Source of the DNA: an uncultured Gellertiella sp.
GTDB taxonomy: Bacteria > Pseudomonadota > Alphaproteobacteria > Rhizobiales > Rhizobiaceae
Reading direction: 5' to 3'
NCBI RefSeq assembly: GCF_963457605.1
Contig: NZ_OY735139.1
Location: forward strand, 2,324,001-2,388,000
DNA: 64,000 nucleotides
The translations under genes and the position numbers were made by a program. This document shows, piece after piece, positions 27,527 to 37,767 of the stretch (position 1 is its first letter; every line of letters starts with the position of its first letter). Below the pieces are notes generated by a model, which worked only from the letters and a program-made list of their open reading frames with translations, did not search any database and was not told the DNA's origin.

Positions 27527-30500
27527 TCAGAACCGGCTTGCGAAATTCAGTTTCAGCATGTGGCTCTGCTGCTGGCCGTCGAAGGCACCGTCATAGGTGA
27601 GACCGAGCGAGGTGGCATCGGTGGTCGCCACGTCGAAGCCGAGTTCGACGAGTGCGCTGTCGGTGCCAAGGCTGGTTCCGGCGGTGGAAAAGTCCCGGCT
27701 GCCTTCGAAGGCAAAGGTCGGTGCCTGTCCCTCTTCGTCAAAGGCGTGCTGCCAGCCGAGCATGCCGCGCAGCCTTGCCCTGAAGGCGCCAAGTTCAAAT
27801 TGCCGTCCGGCGCGCAGGCCGAGAATGGTGGTCGGCAGCCAGGTGTCCGATGCGCCGACGGTCAGGGCGGAATTGCCGCCGGTCTCGGTGAATCCGTCCG
27901 TGGTCTGGTGGATCACCGAAATATCGGCGAAAGGCTCGAGATCGACATCTCCCGCCCTTGCGGCATAGCCGAGTTCGGCAAAGAGGCCGGTGGCGCCGCC
28001 CCTGTAATGTCCGTCCAGCGTTTCGTCGAAACCGTTGAACCGGGCCTTCCGCGTCGTCTCGACCTCCTGCAGCGCATACTGCGCCCCGAAGCGCAGCGAC
28101 AGGGGCCCGGCGGTATGGCCGCCATAAAGGCCGAGGCTGTAATCATCGCTGCTACCACGGGCATCACGCACGCCTTCATGGAAGGCGCTGCGGCCAATGC
28201 CGGCGAGCAGGCCGAAACGCCAGCTGTCGCCAAAGCCCGCATCCGCACCGAGCAGCAGGCCGCCGGTGGTGGCGATCCGGTCGCCATTCTCCCCCGTCCG
28301 GCTGCTCCAGCCGCCATAGGCGCGGCCCCAGCCGGTGACACCGGCATTGGCGGGATCGGCAAGGATTGCCGCGAAAGCCGCGGGGTCGGCGCTCTTGCCT
28401 TCCCCGGCATAGGCCGTCAGCAAACCCGAGGGTCCGCTGCCTGCAAGCGGCAGGGAGGGGGATTGCTGGAACAGGCCGCCCGAAGCCCCCATCGAGCCCA
28501 GCCGGTCGATGCCCGCCATCTGGCCGAAGCGGCTGACATCGAAGCCCAGCACGCCGGAGGAGGCATGGATCGAGCCCGAGAGATCGTCGAGGGTCGAGGC
28601 CGCCTGGCTTGCCGAAAGCGGCAGGACCTGCTGGTAAAGAGCGCTTGCGGGGGACAACTGATCGATGACCACGGCCGCCGCTGCACCGCCGGAGGTTTTC
28701 GCCGCCGAGGCCAGCGGCGTGGCATTGCGCGCAAGCTTGAGGGTCAGTCCGTGCCCGTCATTGACCAGCGACGGGGTGACGAAGCTGTAATTGGAGGTGA
28801 TTGTGTCGAAGCTGCCGGTGATGCCGCCGGTACTGTCGAGAATCCTGTCCTGCCGGGCGAGGTTGATCGCCGACGCCTGCACCACGTCAAGGCTCGACCC
28901 GGCATTGATGGCCGTCTTGCCCGATACCGCGATCCGGTCGGCCACATTGCTCCCCGGGTTGACGGTGGCCTGATAGTGGCTGCCGGCCTGGAAGGTCAGG
29001 TCGCCCTTGATGGTGAGCGTGCCCGCCGCGTCGCCTGCGGGCGCAATCGTCCCGCCCTTGCCGACCGTGGTGCTGCCAACGGTACCGGTGCCGGCCAGCG
29101 TGCCATAGCCGGAGAGCGCGACCGTGCCGCCAAGCGTGCCATTGACCGCGAGCCTGCCACCGCTCAGCAATGTCCTGCCGGAAAAACCGGATGAATTGCC
29201 GGTGAGGATCACCGATCCGGCATCGGCATGGATGGTGCCCGCGCCCGACAGCACCGAGGCGAGCGTATAATCGGGACCACCGATATTGAAGACCAGCGCG
29301 CCGGTGCCGCTGCCGAACTGGATTGTCGGCGTGGTGAGCATCCCCGCCCCCCTGGCAATGGCCCCATGTGCCGCGCCGATAGTGACGGTGCCGCTCGAGC
29401 CCGCGCTGGTGGCGATGGTGAGGCCGGTGGCGGAAAGCGCGCCACCGCCGGTCAGTGTCAATTGACCCGTTCCGGCAGATCCGACATTCACCCTGTCGGT
29501 GGAGGCATAGGAGGACCCGTTGCCGGAGATCAGCAGCACGCCGGAGGACCCGGCGGTGCCGCCAAGTGTCAGCCGCCCGGATCGGGCGACCGCACCATCC
29601 TGGAGCACCAGAGATCCGCGCCCGGCACTGCCGATGGTCACCGCCCCGCCAATCTGCACGGATGTGCCACCGCCGCCCGCGATGAGGGAGCCGGTGCCGG
29701 CCGCCCTCGACCCGACGTCAAGAGTGCCTGTGGTCAGCCCGGCTCCGGTATAAAGACCAAAGCTGCCATTGCCCTGGTCGCCGATCACGGTCCCGCCCGA
29801 GACAGACAGCAGGGTGCCACCCCCCGATACATTGGCCGAGCCGTCGCCGCCGCTGAGCGCACCGAGCGTCAGGCCTTTGGCCTGAAGGCTGGCACCCGTC
29901 GACAGGTCAAGCGCGCCCTTGCCGGATTTGCCGAGGGTGAGGGCATTTGCAACGGCAAGTGCGCTGCCGCCGCCTGCAATGGCAAGCGTGCCGGTGGAAC
30001 CGGACGCATTGCCGAACACCGCCGATCCCGCAGTGGCGCGGGCACCGGTATAGAGATCGAAGGTGCCGCGTCCGGCATCGCCTACCGTCAGCGCGCCGCC
30101 GAGTGCCAGTTGCGCTTGTTCGGTGGCGATGAACAGGCCATTGCCGGTTTTCTGTGCCCCGAGGCTGAGGTCGGCGCCGGAGAAACGTGCGGCCTTGTAG
30201 AGGTCGAGCTCGCCCGCGCCGCCTGAACCCACCGTCACGAGGCCGCCCGATTGCAGGATGGCGCTCGAGCCTGACAGCACCGCATGTCCGCTCGATCCCG
30301 CCTGGCTGCCCAGGGTCGCAGCCCCCGTCGTCAGCGATGTCGCGACGAACAGATTGGCGGTTGAGGAGAGACCAAGCACAAGGGACCCCGCAGCGCCCGG
30401 CTTCGCCCCGAGCCAGATCTGCTCGGGCCGGTCTATCGTCACGCTGTCGGCGGAGGAGGGCAGGCGGGCGGCTGACCAGTTGCCGCTGTTCGACCAGTCA

Positions 30501-30637
30501 TTGTTGGTCTTGCCGAGCCAGGCAAGGCTGGCAGCACCGGCAGGTGTTGCGGCGAAAAACGCCAGGACGGCAAGGATGCTTGTTGAAACGCGCCAGGAAG
30601 GGCGGCTGGATGCTGGCACGGTCTGCTCCCAAATCAT
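27527..30637 (-). CDS. autotransporter with T5SS/PEP-CTERM-type repeats
   Basis: A 1036-residue type Va secreted protein. Parts in order: signal peptide (about 1-35, ending ATPAGA); passenger with roughly eight imperfect repeats of about 48 residues between residues 85 and 460, pattern L-x-VG-x-x-G-x-G-x-L-x-LY-x-G-A followed by LG and a GGGS turn, matching the T5SS/PEP-CTERM-associated repeat; a pectate-lyase-like stretch (GTLGGTVALSGYGTLAGTGTVG); then a C-terminal autotransporter beta-barrel from about residue 767 (GVTGWGRAYGGW) ending NFASRF with terminal Phe. Passenger is rich in Gly, Ala, Ser and Thr with no catalytic motif seen, suggesting adhesin or surface structure. It lies between dnaJ and the GGDEF-EAL gene. 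Confidence 0.9.
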   Translation of the reverse strand: MIWEQTVPASSRPSWRVSTSILAVLAFFAATPAGAASLAWLGKTNNDWSNSGNWSAARLPSSADSVTIDRPEQIWLGAKPGAAGSLVLGLSSTANLFVATSLTTGAATLGSQAGSSGHAVLSGSSAILQSGGLVTVGSGGAGELDLYKAARFSGADLSLGAQKTGNGLFIATEQAQLALGGALTVGDAGRGTFDLYTGARATAGSAVFGNASGSTGTLAIAGGGSALAVANALTLGKSGKGALDLSTGASLQAKGLTLGALSGGDGSANVSGGGTLLSVSGGTVIGDQGNGSFGLYTGAGLTTGTLDVGSRAAGTGSLIAGGGGTSVQIGGAVTIGSAGRGSLVLQDGAVARSGRLTLGGTAGSSGVLLISGNGSSYASTDRVNVGSAGTGQLTLTGGGALSATGLTIATSAGSSGTVTIGAAHGAIARGAGMLTTPTIQFGSGTGALVFNIGGPDYTLASVLSGAGTIHADAGSVILTGNSSGFSGRTLLSGGRLAVNGTLGGTVALSGYGTLAGTGTVGSTTVGKGGTIAPAGDAAGTLTIKGDLTFQAGSHYQATVNPGSNVADRIAVSGKTAINAGSSLDVVQASAINLARQDRILDSTGGITGSFDTITSNYSFVTPSLVNDGHGLTLKLARNATPLASAAKTSGGAAAAVVIDQLSPASALYQQVLPLSASQAASTLDDLSGSIHASSGVLGFDVSRFGQMAGIDRLGSMGASGGLFQQSPSLPLAGSGPSGLLTAYAGEGKSADPAAFAAILADPANAGVTGWGRAYGGWSSRTGENGDRIATTGGLLLGADAGFGDSWRFGLLAGIGRSAFHEGVRDARGSSDDYSLGLYGGHTAGPLSLRFGAQYALQEVETTRKARFNGFDETLDGHYRGGATGLFAELGYAARAGDVDLEPFADISVIHQTTDGFTETGGNSALTVGASDTWLPTTILGLRAGRQFELGAFRARLRGMLGWQHAFDEEGQAPTFAFEGSRDFSTAGTSLGTDSALVELGFDVATTDATSLGLTYDGAFDGQQQSHMLKLNFASRF

Positions 30638-30793
30638 TCGGCTTCCGCTTGTCGCCCGCGCGTTCGAAACGCCGGTGCAATTCGGGGAGACCGTCCCTCA
30701 TGAACGGTTTTAACTGCGGGTGATGATAGGCAGGCAGACTTAATGGCCGGTTGGGAAAAAAGGTTAATGAGGCAACGATAATGTCTCAAAATA

Positions 30794-30822
30794 AAAAAGG
30801 CAGGGTTTTGCCCTGCCTTTTT
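30794..30822. terminator. dnaJ terminator
   Basis: AAAAAGGCAGGG and CCCTGCCTTTTT form a 12-bp stem with a 5-base loop. On minus it lies 20 bases after the dnaJ stop and before the autotransporter gene. It is symmetrical, so it works in both directions. Confidence 0.92.
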
Positions 30823-30841
30823 CTGTTCGAATGCCCTGGTA

Positions 30842-31981
30842 TCAGTCGCTCAGCGTGTCGAAGAAGTCCTTCATCCGCGAGAAGAAGCCCGATGATTCCG
30901 GATTGTTCTCCTTGGACGAGATCTGCTCGAATTCCTGCAGCAGTTCGCGCTGCCGCTTGGTGAGCTTCTGCGGGGTCTCGATCTGGATCTGGATATAGAG
31001 ATCGCCGACCTGCGAGGAGCGCAGCACCGGCATGCCCTTGGCCTTCAGGCGGAACTGTTTCCCGGCCTGGGTGCCCTCAGGAATGGTGACGCGTGACTTG
31101 GTGCCGTCAAGCGTCGAAACATCGAACTTGCCGCCGAGCGCTGCCGTCGTCATCGACACCGGCACGGTGCAATAGAGATCGGCACCATCCCGCTTGAAGA
31201 ACTGGTGCGGCTGGACGGACAGGAACATATAGAGGTCGCCCGCCGGGCCACCGCGCACGCCTGCCTCGCCTTCGCCTTGCAGGCGAATGCGGGTGCCGTC
31301 CTCGATGCCGGAGGGAATGTTGACCGACAGCGACCGCTCTTCCGTCACCCGGCCATGGCCATGGCATTTCGAGCAGGGGTCGGCAATCGTCTGGCCCTTG
31401 CCCTGGCAGGTGGGGCAGGTACGCTCCACCGAGAAGAACCCTTGCGAGGTCCGCACCCGGCCCGCACCATGGCAGGTCGCGCAGGTGACGGGCTTGGAGC
31501 CCGGTTTTGCGCCCGAACCCGTGCAGGCATCGCAGGTGATGGCCGTCGGCACGCGGATCTGGGCGGTCTTGCCCTCGAAGGCTTCCTCAAGCGTGATTTC
31601 CATGTTGTAGCGCAGGTCAGCCCCGCGCTCGCGGCCACCGGAGGACCGGCGGCCACGCCCGCCGCCCATCATCTCGCCGAAAATATCCTCGAAAATGTCG
31701 GAGAAGCCACCTCCGCCGCCGCTGAAACCGCCACCGCCGAAGCCGCCGCCGCCCTGTTCGAAGGCCGCATGGCCATAGCGATCATAGGCCGCCCGTTTCT
31801 GCGGGTCCTTCAGGGTTTCATAGGCCTCGTTGATTTCCTTGAATTTCTTTTCGGAACTGGCGTCGTCGGGATTCTTGTCCGGATGATATTTCATCGCAAG
31901 CTTGCGGAAGGCGCTTTTCAGCTCCTTCTCGTCAGCGGTCTTGGCGACCCCAAGTGTCTCGTAATAATCAGCTTTCGCCAT
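30842..31981 (-). CDS. dnaJ: chaperone protein DnaJ
   Basis: Hsp40 cochaperone that delivers substrates to DnaK and stimulates its ATPase. The 379 residues contain the J domain with YHPDKNPDD, a Gly/Phe-rich linker ([17 protein letters not shown]), four zinc repeats ([32 protein letters not shown]) and the C-terminal substrate-binding domains. Normal length. It follows dnaK at about 275 bases with a terminator-like hairpin between them. Confidence 0.97.
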   Translation of the reverse strand: MAKADYYETLGVAKTADEKELKSAFRKLAMKYHPDKNPDDASSEKKFKEINEAYETLKDPQKRAAYDRYGHAAFEQGGGGFGGGGFSGGGGGFSDIFEDIFGEMMGGGRGRRSSGGRERGADLRYNMEITLEEAFEGKTAQIRVPTAITCDACTGSGAKPGSKPVTCATCHGAGRVRTSQGFFSVERTCPTCQGKGQTIADPCSKCHGHGRVTEERSLSVNIPSGIEDGTRIRLQGEGEAGVRGGPAGDLYMFLSVQPHQFFKRDGADLYCTVPVSMTTAALGGKFDVSTLDGTKSRVTIPEGTQAGKQFRLKAKGMPVLRSSQVGDLYIQIQIETPQKLTKRQRELLQEFEQISSKENNPESSGFFSRMKDFFDTLSD

Positions 31982-32155
31982 GCTGCATCAGGCCCCGGTC
32001 GAAGGAGTTCGGTTGAAGGCATCCGCTGTTCCCCAAAACAGCGAATGGCCTCCCATTCATTGCGGAAAGACGATCAGAAGGAATAACCAGGAAGGCGGCT
32101 CAGGCAACCGGGACGGTATCCCCTTGCGGCAGGCGGGCCTTGGCGGTGGTTCCTC

Positions 32156-32188
32156 AAAAGCCGCGCGCCATTGCTGACGCGCGGCTTT
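32156..32188 (-). terminator. hairpin between dnaK and dnaJ
   Basis: Minus strand: AAAGCCGCGCG and CGCGCGGCTTT form a perfect 11-bp stem with a 10-base loop and a short T tail (TTTTG). It lies about 70 bases after the dnaK stop and probably causes partial termination, giving more dnaK than dnaJ transcript. Confidence 0.65.
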
Positions 32189-32255
32189 GATGTCTCTGCC
32201 CGGAGCCTCCCCCTTCCACCGAAGGGGACGACGCTCCGTCTCTTGTCTCTTCCGT

Positions 32256-34169
32256 TCAGGCGGAACGCTTCTGGCCGTCGTCCTTGACTTCTTCATAGTC
32301 GGCATCGACGACATTGTCGTCGCCGCCTTCAGTTGCACCTTCGGCACCGCCTTCCGCCTGCTGGGCCTCATAGATCGCCTGGCCGAGCTTCATGGACACT
32401 TCCATCAGCGACTGGGTCTTGGCCTTGATGTCTTCGGCATCCGGCTCGGAGGCGTCCATCGCGGCCTTCAGGGTTGCGATGGCGGCCGAGATGGCGTCAC
32501 GGTCGGTCTGCGAAACCTTGTCGCCATATTCCTTCAGCGACTTCTCGGTCGAATGAACGAGGCTCTCGGCCTGGTTCTTTGCTTCGACACCCGCGCGGCG
32601 CTTCTTGTCTTCCTCGGCATGCGCTTCGGCGTCCTTGACCATCTTCTCGATATCGGCATCGGACAGACCGCCAGAGGCCTGGATGCGGATCTGCTGTTCC
32701 TTGCCGGTGCCCTTGTCCTTGGCCGAAACCTGGACGATGCCATTGGCATCGATGTCGAAGGTCACTTCGATCTGCGGCATGCCACGCGGCGACGGCGGCA
32801 GGCCGACGAGGTCGAACTGGCCAAGCAGCTTGTTGTCCTGGGCCATTTCACGCTCGCCCTGCGAGACGCGGATGGTCACGGCCTGCTGGTTGTCCTCGGC
32901 AGTCGAGAAGACCTGGCTCTTCTTGGTCGGGATCGTCGTATTGCGTTCGATCAGGCGGGTGAAGACGCCACCGAGCGTTTCGATGCCGAGCGACAGCGGC
33001 GTGACGTCGAGCAGCAGCACGTCCTTGACGTCGCCCTGGAGAACGCCGGCCTGAATGGCGGCACCCATGGCCACGACTTCGTCGGGGTTCACACCCTTGT
33101 GCGGCTCCTTGCCGAACAGCTGCTTGACGACTTCCTGCACCTTCGGCATGCGGCTCATGCCGCCGACGAGAACCACTTCCTCGATTTCGGCAGCGGTGAT
33201 GCCGGCGTCCTTGAGCGCGGCCTTGCACGGGGCAACGGTGCGCTGGACGAGATCATCCACCAGGCTTTCGAACTTGGCGCGGGTCAGCTTCATCGTCAGG
33301 TGCTTCGGACCGGAGGCATCGGCGGTGATGAAGGGCAGGTTGATTTCGGTCTGCTGCGAGGACGACAGTTCGATCTTCGCCTTTTCAGCGGCTTCCTTCA
33401 GGCGCTGCAGGGCAAGCTTGTCGTTCTTCAGGTCGATGCCGTTGTCCTTCTTGAACTCGGCCGCCAGATATTCGACCAGGCGCATGTCGAAGTCTTCGCC
33501 ACCGAGGAAGGTGTCGCCATTGGTCGACTTCACTTCGAAGACGCCATCACCGATTTCGAGAACCGAGATATCGAAGGTACCGCCGCCAAGGTCGTAGACG
33601 GCAATGGTCTTGCCTTCCTTCTTGTCGAGGCCATAGGCAAGCGCTGCCGCGGTCGGCTCGTTGATGATGCGCAGCACTTCAAGGCCGGCGATGCGGCCGG
33701 CATCCTTGGTGGCCTGGCGCTGGGCGTCGTTGAAATAGGCGGGAACGGTGATGACGGCCTTTTCGACCTTTTCGCCGAGATAGGCTTCCGCCGTTTCCTT
33801 CATCTTCTGCAGGATCATGGCGGAGATCTGCGAGGGGGAATGGCCCTTGCCATTGGCTTCGACCCATGCGTCGCCATTGTCACCCTTGACGATCTTGTAG
33901 GGAACGAGGCCCTTGTCCTTCTCGACGGTCGGATCTTCGTAGCGGCGGCCGATCAGGCGCTTCACCGCGAAGAGGGTGTTGGTCGGGTTGGTGACCGCCT
34001 GGCGCTTGGCTGGCTGGCCGACGAGGCGCTCGCCGTCGTCAGAGAAAGCCACCATGGACGGGGTCGTCCGCGCGCCTTCCGCATTTTCGATAACCTTGAC
34101 ATCCTTGCCGTCCATGACGGCCACGCAGGAATTCGTGGTTCCGAGGTCGATACCGATTACTTTCGCCAT
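32256..34169 (-). CDS. dnaK: chaperone protein DnaK
   Basis: Hsp70 chaperone. The 637-residue protein has the ATPase start [33 protein letters not shown], the [10 protein letters not shown] motif, the substrate-binding domain ([14 protein letters not shown], [17 protein letters not shown]) and an acidic tail ending [13 protein letters not shown] before QKRSA. Length is normal. Two candidate promoters lie upstream: an RpoH-type heat-shock promoter and a sigma-70-type promoter. The long open frame on the opposite strand is a composition shadow. Confidence 0.98.
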   Translation of the reverse strand: MAKVIGIDLGTTNSCVAVMDGKDVKVIENAEGARTTPSMVAFSDDGERLVGQPAKRQAVTNPTNTLFAVKRLIGRRYEDPTVEKDKGLVPYKIVKGDNGDAWVEANGKGHSPSQISAMILQKMKETAEAYLGEKVEKAVITVPAYFNDAQRQATKDAGRIAGLEVLRIINEPTAAALAYGLDKKEGKTIAVYDLGGGTFDISVLEIGDGVFEVKSTNGDTFLGGEDFDMRLVEYLAAEFKKDNGIDLKNDKLALQRLKEAAEKAKIELSSSQQTEINLPFITADASGPKHLTMKLTRAKFESLVDDLVQRTVAPCKAALKDAGITAAEIEEVVLVGGMSRMPKVQEVVKQLFGKEPHKGVNPDEVVAMGAAIQAGVLQGDVKDVLLLDVTPLSLGIETLGGVFTRLIERNTTIPTKKSQVFSTAEDNQQAVTIRVSQGEREMAQDNKLLGQFDLVGLPPSPRGMPQIEVTFDIDANGIVQVSAKDKGTGKEQQIRIQASGGLSDADIEKMVKDAEAHAEEDKKRRAGVEAKNQAESLVHSTEKSLKEYGDKVSQTDRDAISAAIATLKAAMDASEPDAEDIKAKTQSLMEVSMKLGQAIYEAQQAEGGAEGATEGGDDNVVDADYEEVKDDGQKRSA

Positions 34170-34278
34170 GTCTACTCTCCTTGAAGCAGGCTGCAGGAAC
34201 CCGGTCAGGCATTCCGCTGACAGCCCCTAACGGGATTGATTTTCACTGTTTCGCAGTCCGTGCTGCGGTTATGACGGC

Positions 34279-34307
34279 TATATAAGAAGCAGTTTTCATC
34301 CCTGCAA
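34279..34307 (-). promoter_or_regulatory. sigma-70-type dnaK promoter
   Basis: On minus, TTGCAG (34307-34302) and TATATA (34284-34279) are separated by exactly 17 bases. The transcript would start about 100 bases before dnaK. This fits basal, non-stress expression. Confidence 0.55.
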
Positions 34308-34457
34308 GGCGTGAAGGGAACAAGTGACCGGCAAAAACACAGCTTGCCGCCCGATTTTCCCGTTCGAAAACGCCCCACATGGCGACGGAACCTGCCGGGA
34401 GGGGAACTCTTCCCCGCGACAGCCAGCCGCCTCGCACCAGAGATGACTGATATCCCC

Positions 34458-34489
34458 ATATGGCTTGTGCGGGCCCTGTCTTTCAAGGG
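34458..34489 (-). promoter_or_regulatory. RpoH-type dnaK heat-shock promoter
   Basis: On minus, CCCTTGAA (34489-34482) and CCATAT (34463-34458) with an 18-base spacer match the rhizobial RpoH consensus CNCTTGAA-N17/18-CCANAT at every fixed position. It lies 5 bases after the PBP1A stop and about 290 bases before dnaK. Confidence 0.75.
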
Positions 34490-34493
34490 GGGG

Positions 34494-36701
34494 TCAGCGA
34501 CCCATCAGAATATCGAGCAGGGTGCTGCGATGGGGAACCGGTGTCCCGGACGGACCGAGATTCGGATCAGGCTCGAGATTGCCATTGTCCGGCACATCGC
34601 CGGGAGGTGCTTCCGGATAGGCTTCGGGATTGCCGGTGATGACATCGCTGACGGTGAGCGGTGCCTGGCCGACGCCGGGCAGCACCCGGTCGGAGGGCAG
34701 GCCATTGCCGAACAGCGGGGCGGGCGACAGGCCCGCATGGGCGGCCACCATGAACTCCTTCCAGGTCATGGCCGGAAGGCCGCCACCCGTCACCTTCTTC
34801 ATGAACTTGCCGTCGTCATTGCCGAACCAGATGCCCGTGGTCAGGTTGCTGGTAAAGCCCATGAACAGCGCGTCGCGATAGGATTGCGTCGTGCCGGTCT
34901 TGCCTGCCACCTGCCAGCCGGGAAGGGCGGCCTTCTTGCCCGTGCCGGTGGCGATCACCTGGCCCATCATGTAATTCATGTCGACCACCACCTTTTCGCT
35001 GAGCACGCGGGGCGGGGCGTCATAGGTATTTTCGTAGAGCACCTTGCCGTCGGGGGTCGAGACGCGGCGGATCAGGTGCGGGGTGGCCTTGTAGCCGCCA
35101 TTCATGAAGGAGGCATAGGCCCCGGTCAGCTCCATCAGCGTGACTTCCGAGGTGCCAAGCGCAATCGAGGCATTCGACTGCAGCGGCGAGGTGATGCCGA
35201 GCCGCCTGGCAAGCTGGATGACCCGCTCCGGCCCCGCCTGCATCACCAGCTGGGCGGCAATGGTGTTCAGCGAATGGGCAAGCCCGTCGGTCAGCGTCAC
35301 CGGGCCGTTATATTTCTGCTCGTAGTTTTCCGGCGTCCAGTTGCCGATGCGGATCGGCGCATCGTTGTAGATCGATGAAGGGCTGTCGCCCATTTCCATC
35401 GCTGTCGCATAGACGAACGGCTTGAAGGCCGAGCCCGGCTGGCGCCGTGCCTTCGTTGCCCGGTTATACTGGCTCTGGGCATAATCCCGGCCGCCGACCA
35501 CGGCGCGGATTGCCCCCGTGCCGTCAATCGACACCAGAGCCGCCTGCGAGACGCGGAACTTGCTGCCATTCCTGGCGATGGCATCGGCAATCACCTCTTC
35601 GGCCTTTTTCTCAAGCGTCATGTCGAGCGTGGTTTCGACCACGACATCCTGCTTCACGGTGCCGATCAGCGCCGGCAATTCGTCCATCACCATGTCGGCG
35701 GCATAATATTCAGCCCCCGACCAGTAGCTCTTGGCACGGGTCGGGGGTGCCGACATCGCCGTCTTGACTTCGGCGTCGGTGATCACGCCCTCTTCGCGCA
35801 TCGCGCCCAGAACCACCTGCGCCCGGGCTTGCGCCGCGGCGGGATCGCGGGCGGGGGAAAGCCGGGTGGGGGCCTTCAGCAGGCCTGCCAGCAGCGCGGC
35901 TTCCCCAAGCGTCACGTCGCGGGCCGACTTGTTGAAATAGCGCCGCGAGGCGGCCTCGACCCCGAACGCGTTCGAACCGAAGAACACCCGGTTCAGATAC
36001 ATGGTCAGGATTTCGTCCTTGGAATATTTGTGCTCGAGCCAGACGGCGAGCAGCACTTCCTGCACCTTGCGCTCCAGCGTGCGGTCCGGCGAGAGGAACA
36101 GGTTCTTGGCGAGCTGCTGGGTCAGGGTCGAGCCGCCCTGCACCATATGCCCGGCAAGAAGGTTGCGGGTCATTGCCCGGGCAAAGCCGATCGGATCGAA
36201 ACCGAAATGGCTGTAGAAGCGCCGGTCCTCGATGGCAACGACGGCCTGCGGGATATAGGGCGACATTTCCTGCAGCGACAGCTCCTCGCCGCCGGTGATG
36301 CCCCGGTTGGCAATCGTGCTGCCATCGACGCCGGTGATCTTCACGTTCGGCGGACGTTCGGGGATGGTCCAGGTTTCGGCGCTCGGCATCCGTGCGCCAT
36401 AATAGATGACCAGCCCGGCAATGCCCATCGTGCCCCAGATCGAAAGCACGATGCACCAGTAGATCAGCCGCCGGATCGCCGCGAAAATGCCGAAGGGACC
36501 ACGGGCGCGGCGGGCCTTGCGGGATTTTCCGCCCTTGCCACCCCTGCCGCCGGAGGCAGGCTTCCCGCGCGGCGAACGGCCGGGCTTGCCGCCCCCCGCC
36601 ACGCGGTCATCGGCGTCCAGACGCAGATCGTCGTCGGCGCGGCGGCTGCCGCTTTCGAACGAGGGCTCGACCCTCTGCCTGGACCTGCTCTTGCCTGCCA
36701 T
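34494..36701 (-). CDS. class A penicillin-binding protein 1A
   Basis: Bifunctional peptidoglycan synthase. From the MAGKSRSRQ start it has 735 residues: a long basic cytosolic N-terminus (about 1-70, Arg/Lys/Gly-rich), one membrane helix (LIYWCIVLSIWGTMGIAGLVIYY), a GT51 glycosyltransferase domain with EDRRFYSHFGFDP, QGGSTLTQQLAKNLFL and RKVQEVLLAVWLE, then a transpeptidase with SxxK in PGSAFKPFVYA, SxN in HSLNTIA and KTG in AGKTGTTQ. All catalytic motifs are intact. Sixteen further upstream codons are open but were not favoured. Confidence 0.93.
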   Translation of the reverse strand: MAGKSRSRQRVEPSFESGSRRADDDLRLDADDRVAGGGKPGRSPRGKPASGGRGGKGGKSRKARRARGPFGIFAAIRRLIYWCIVLSIWGTMGIAGLVIYYGARMPSAETWTIPERPPNVKITGVDGSTIANRGITGGEELSLQEMSPYIPQAVVAIEDRRFYSHFGFDPIGFARAMTRNLLAGHMVQGGSTLTQQLAKNLFLSPDRTLERKVQEVLLAVWLEHKYSKDEILTMYLNRVFFGSNAFGVEAASRRYFNKSARDVTLGEAALLAGLLKAPTRLSPARDPAAAQARAQVVLGAMREEGVITDAEVKTAMSAPPTRAKSYWSGAEYYAADMVMDELPALIGTVKQDVVVETTLDMTLEKKAEEVIADAIARNGSKFRVSQAALVSIDGTGAIRAVVGGRDYAQSQYNRATKARRQPGSAFKPFVYATAMEMGDSPSSIYNDAPIRIGNWTPENYEQKYNGPVTLTDGLAHSLNTIAAQLVMQAGPERVIQLARRLGITSPLQSNASIALGTSEVTLMELTGAYASFMNGGYKATPHLIRRVSTPDGKVLYENTYDAPPRVLSEKVVVDMNYMMGQVIATGTGKKAALPGWQVAGKTGTTQSYRDALFMGFTSNLTTGIWFGNDDGKFMKKVTGGGLPAMTWKEFMVAAHAGLSPAPLFGNGLPSDRVLPGVGQAPLTVSDVITGNPEAYPEAPPGDVPDNGNLEPDPNLGPSGTPVPHRSTLLDILMGR

Positions 36702-36837
36702 GCGCTGCTGCTGTCCCCGTTCCGGCGGGCAATCCCTGCCCTCATGCACCGTCCCCGGCGCACCGGAGGCGATGACTATAAAATGCGGCGATTTAAGGGG
36801 CGGTTAACATCCGGTTAAAGAGATGGGAGGGTGGGGC

Positions 36838-37767
36838 TCAGCGGGAGCCGGTCACCTTCTGCTTTGGCAGCAGCCGTCGGCGCAGGTTGATCAGGTGACG
36901 GCTGTGGGAGCGGTGGATGCGCTTGACATCGATCAGGGTGAGATCGCCGCAGGCGGTGAAGCTGTGCAGGCCATCGGGATGATCCGGCGCGGCGAGATCG
37001 CCCGTCAGGGTCACGGGCAGATGCGAGCAGGCGACATCGGTGGGCGTCAGGAGATCGAACCGGACAAAGCGCAAGGCACCGCCATAGGTCAGGTGGCAAT
37101 CCTGAACCGGCAGGATCACCGCGCCATCCGCCCCGATCATCGGCGTGCCGCCGGGCCGCGCCCCGGAGCGGTCGACCATGACGGGATTATGCGGATGGGT
37201 CGTCCAGGGGCCGGTCAGCCGGTCGGCAAAGGCCAGATGCAGCTCGCGCTGGTCGCGGGCTCCCGGTCCGACCACGGTATAGAACATCCACCAGATGTCT
37301 CCGACCCGCAGCACCGAGGCTTCGGCCGCCGGAATGCCTGAGAGCAACGGCGTTTCGCGCACCCAGTCATCCGGAAAGGCCCGCGCCCGGTAGAGCGCGA
37401 CTTCGCCCGCCTTGTGGCTTTCCGGGATCATGAAGGTCTCGCCATCCGCCTCGATCAGGAACGGATAGGAGAGATGCACCGGGCGGGCGAGCGCCACGCC
37501 CTTGCCGCGCCATTGCAGGTCGGCTTCGAGCTGATGATGCTCGATATGGCCATGCTTGGTGCGATAGTCATAGGCTTCGACGAAGATGTGCAGACTGTCG
37601 CCCCGCCACAGGCCGAAGGGATCGGCCAGATAGCGCCACGGACCGGGATCGGGCAGCCAGCTGATCCGGTCTTTCATGCCGGCGAGTGCCTGGCGATCAA
37701 GCAGGGTGGCGGCGGGAGCCGGGACCACGCCCACCTTCCAGAAATCACTTCTCGGTTTGGAAATCAT
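36838..37767 (-). CDS. GINT1-like beta-propeller protein
   Basis: A 309-residue protein resembling the N-terminal beta-propeller module of glucosamine inositolphosphorylceramide transferase-like proteins, also related to GH43-type five-bladed propellers. Repeated blade motifs are WRYLADPFGLWRGDSLHIFVE, YPFLIEADGETFMIPES, EASVLRVGDIWWMFYT and GGTPMIGADGAVILPVQD. The DPF and PES acidic positions match family active-site-like residues. The ATG overlaps the stop of the upstream glycosyltransferase gene by four bases (ATGA), so both act together, probably in a surface glycan or glycolipid pathway. Enzymatic activity not established. Confidence 0.75.
   Translation of the reverse strand: MISKPRSDFWKVGVVPAPAATLLDRQALAGMKDRISWLPDPGPWRYLADPFGLWRGDSLHIFVEAYDYRTKHGHIEHHQLEADLQWRGKGVALARPVHLSYPFLIEADGETFMIPESHKAGEVALYRARAFPDDWVRETPLLSGIPAAEASVLRVGDIWWMFYTVVGPGARDQRELHLAFADRLTGPWTTHPHNPVMVDRSGARPGGTPMIGADGAVILPVQDCHLTYGGALRFVRFDLLTPTDVACSHLPVTLTGDLAAPDHPDGLHSFTACGDLTLIDVKRIHRSHSRHLINLRRRLLPKQKVTGSR

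Larger units (their letters stand above)
34170..34493 (-). other. intergenic region, dnaK promoters
   Basis: This 324-base gap between the PBP1A stop and dnaK holds no coding sequence that I can support. It contains two promoters read towards dnaK (given separately) and the dnaK ribosome-binding site AAGGAGAGT at 34174-34182. Confidence 0.8.

Noticed and set aside
32187-34184. Long plus-strand open frame opposite dnaK
   Set aside because: Composition shadow of dnaK; the translation is His/Asp/Leu-biased without domains.
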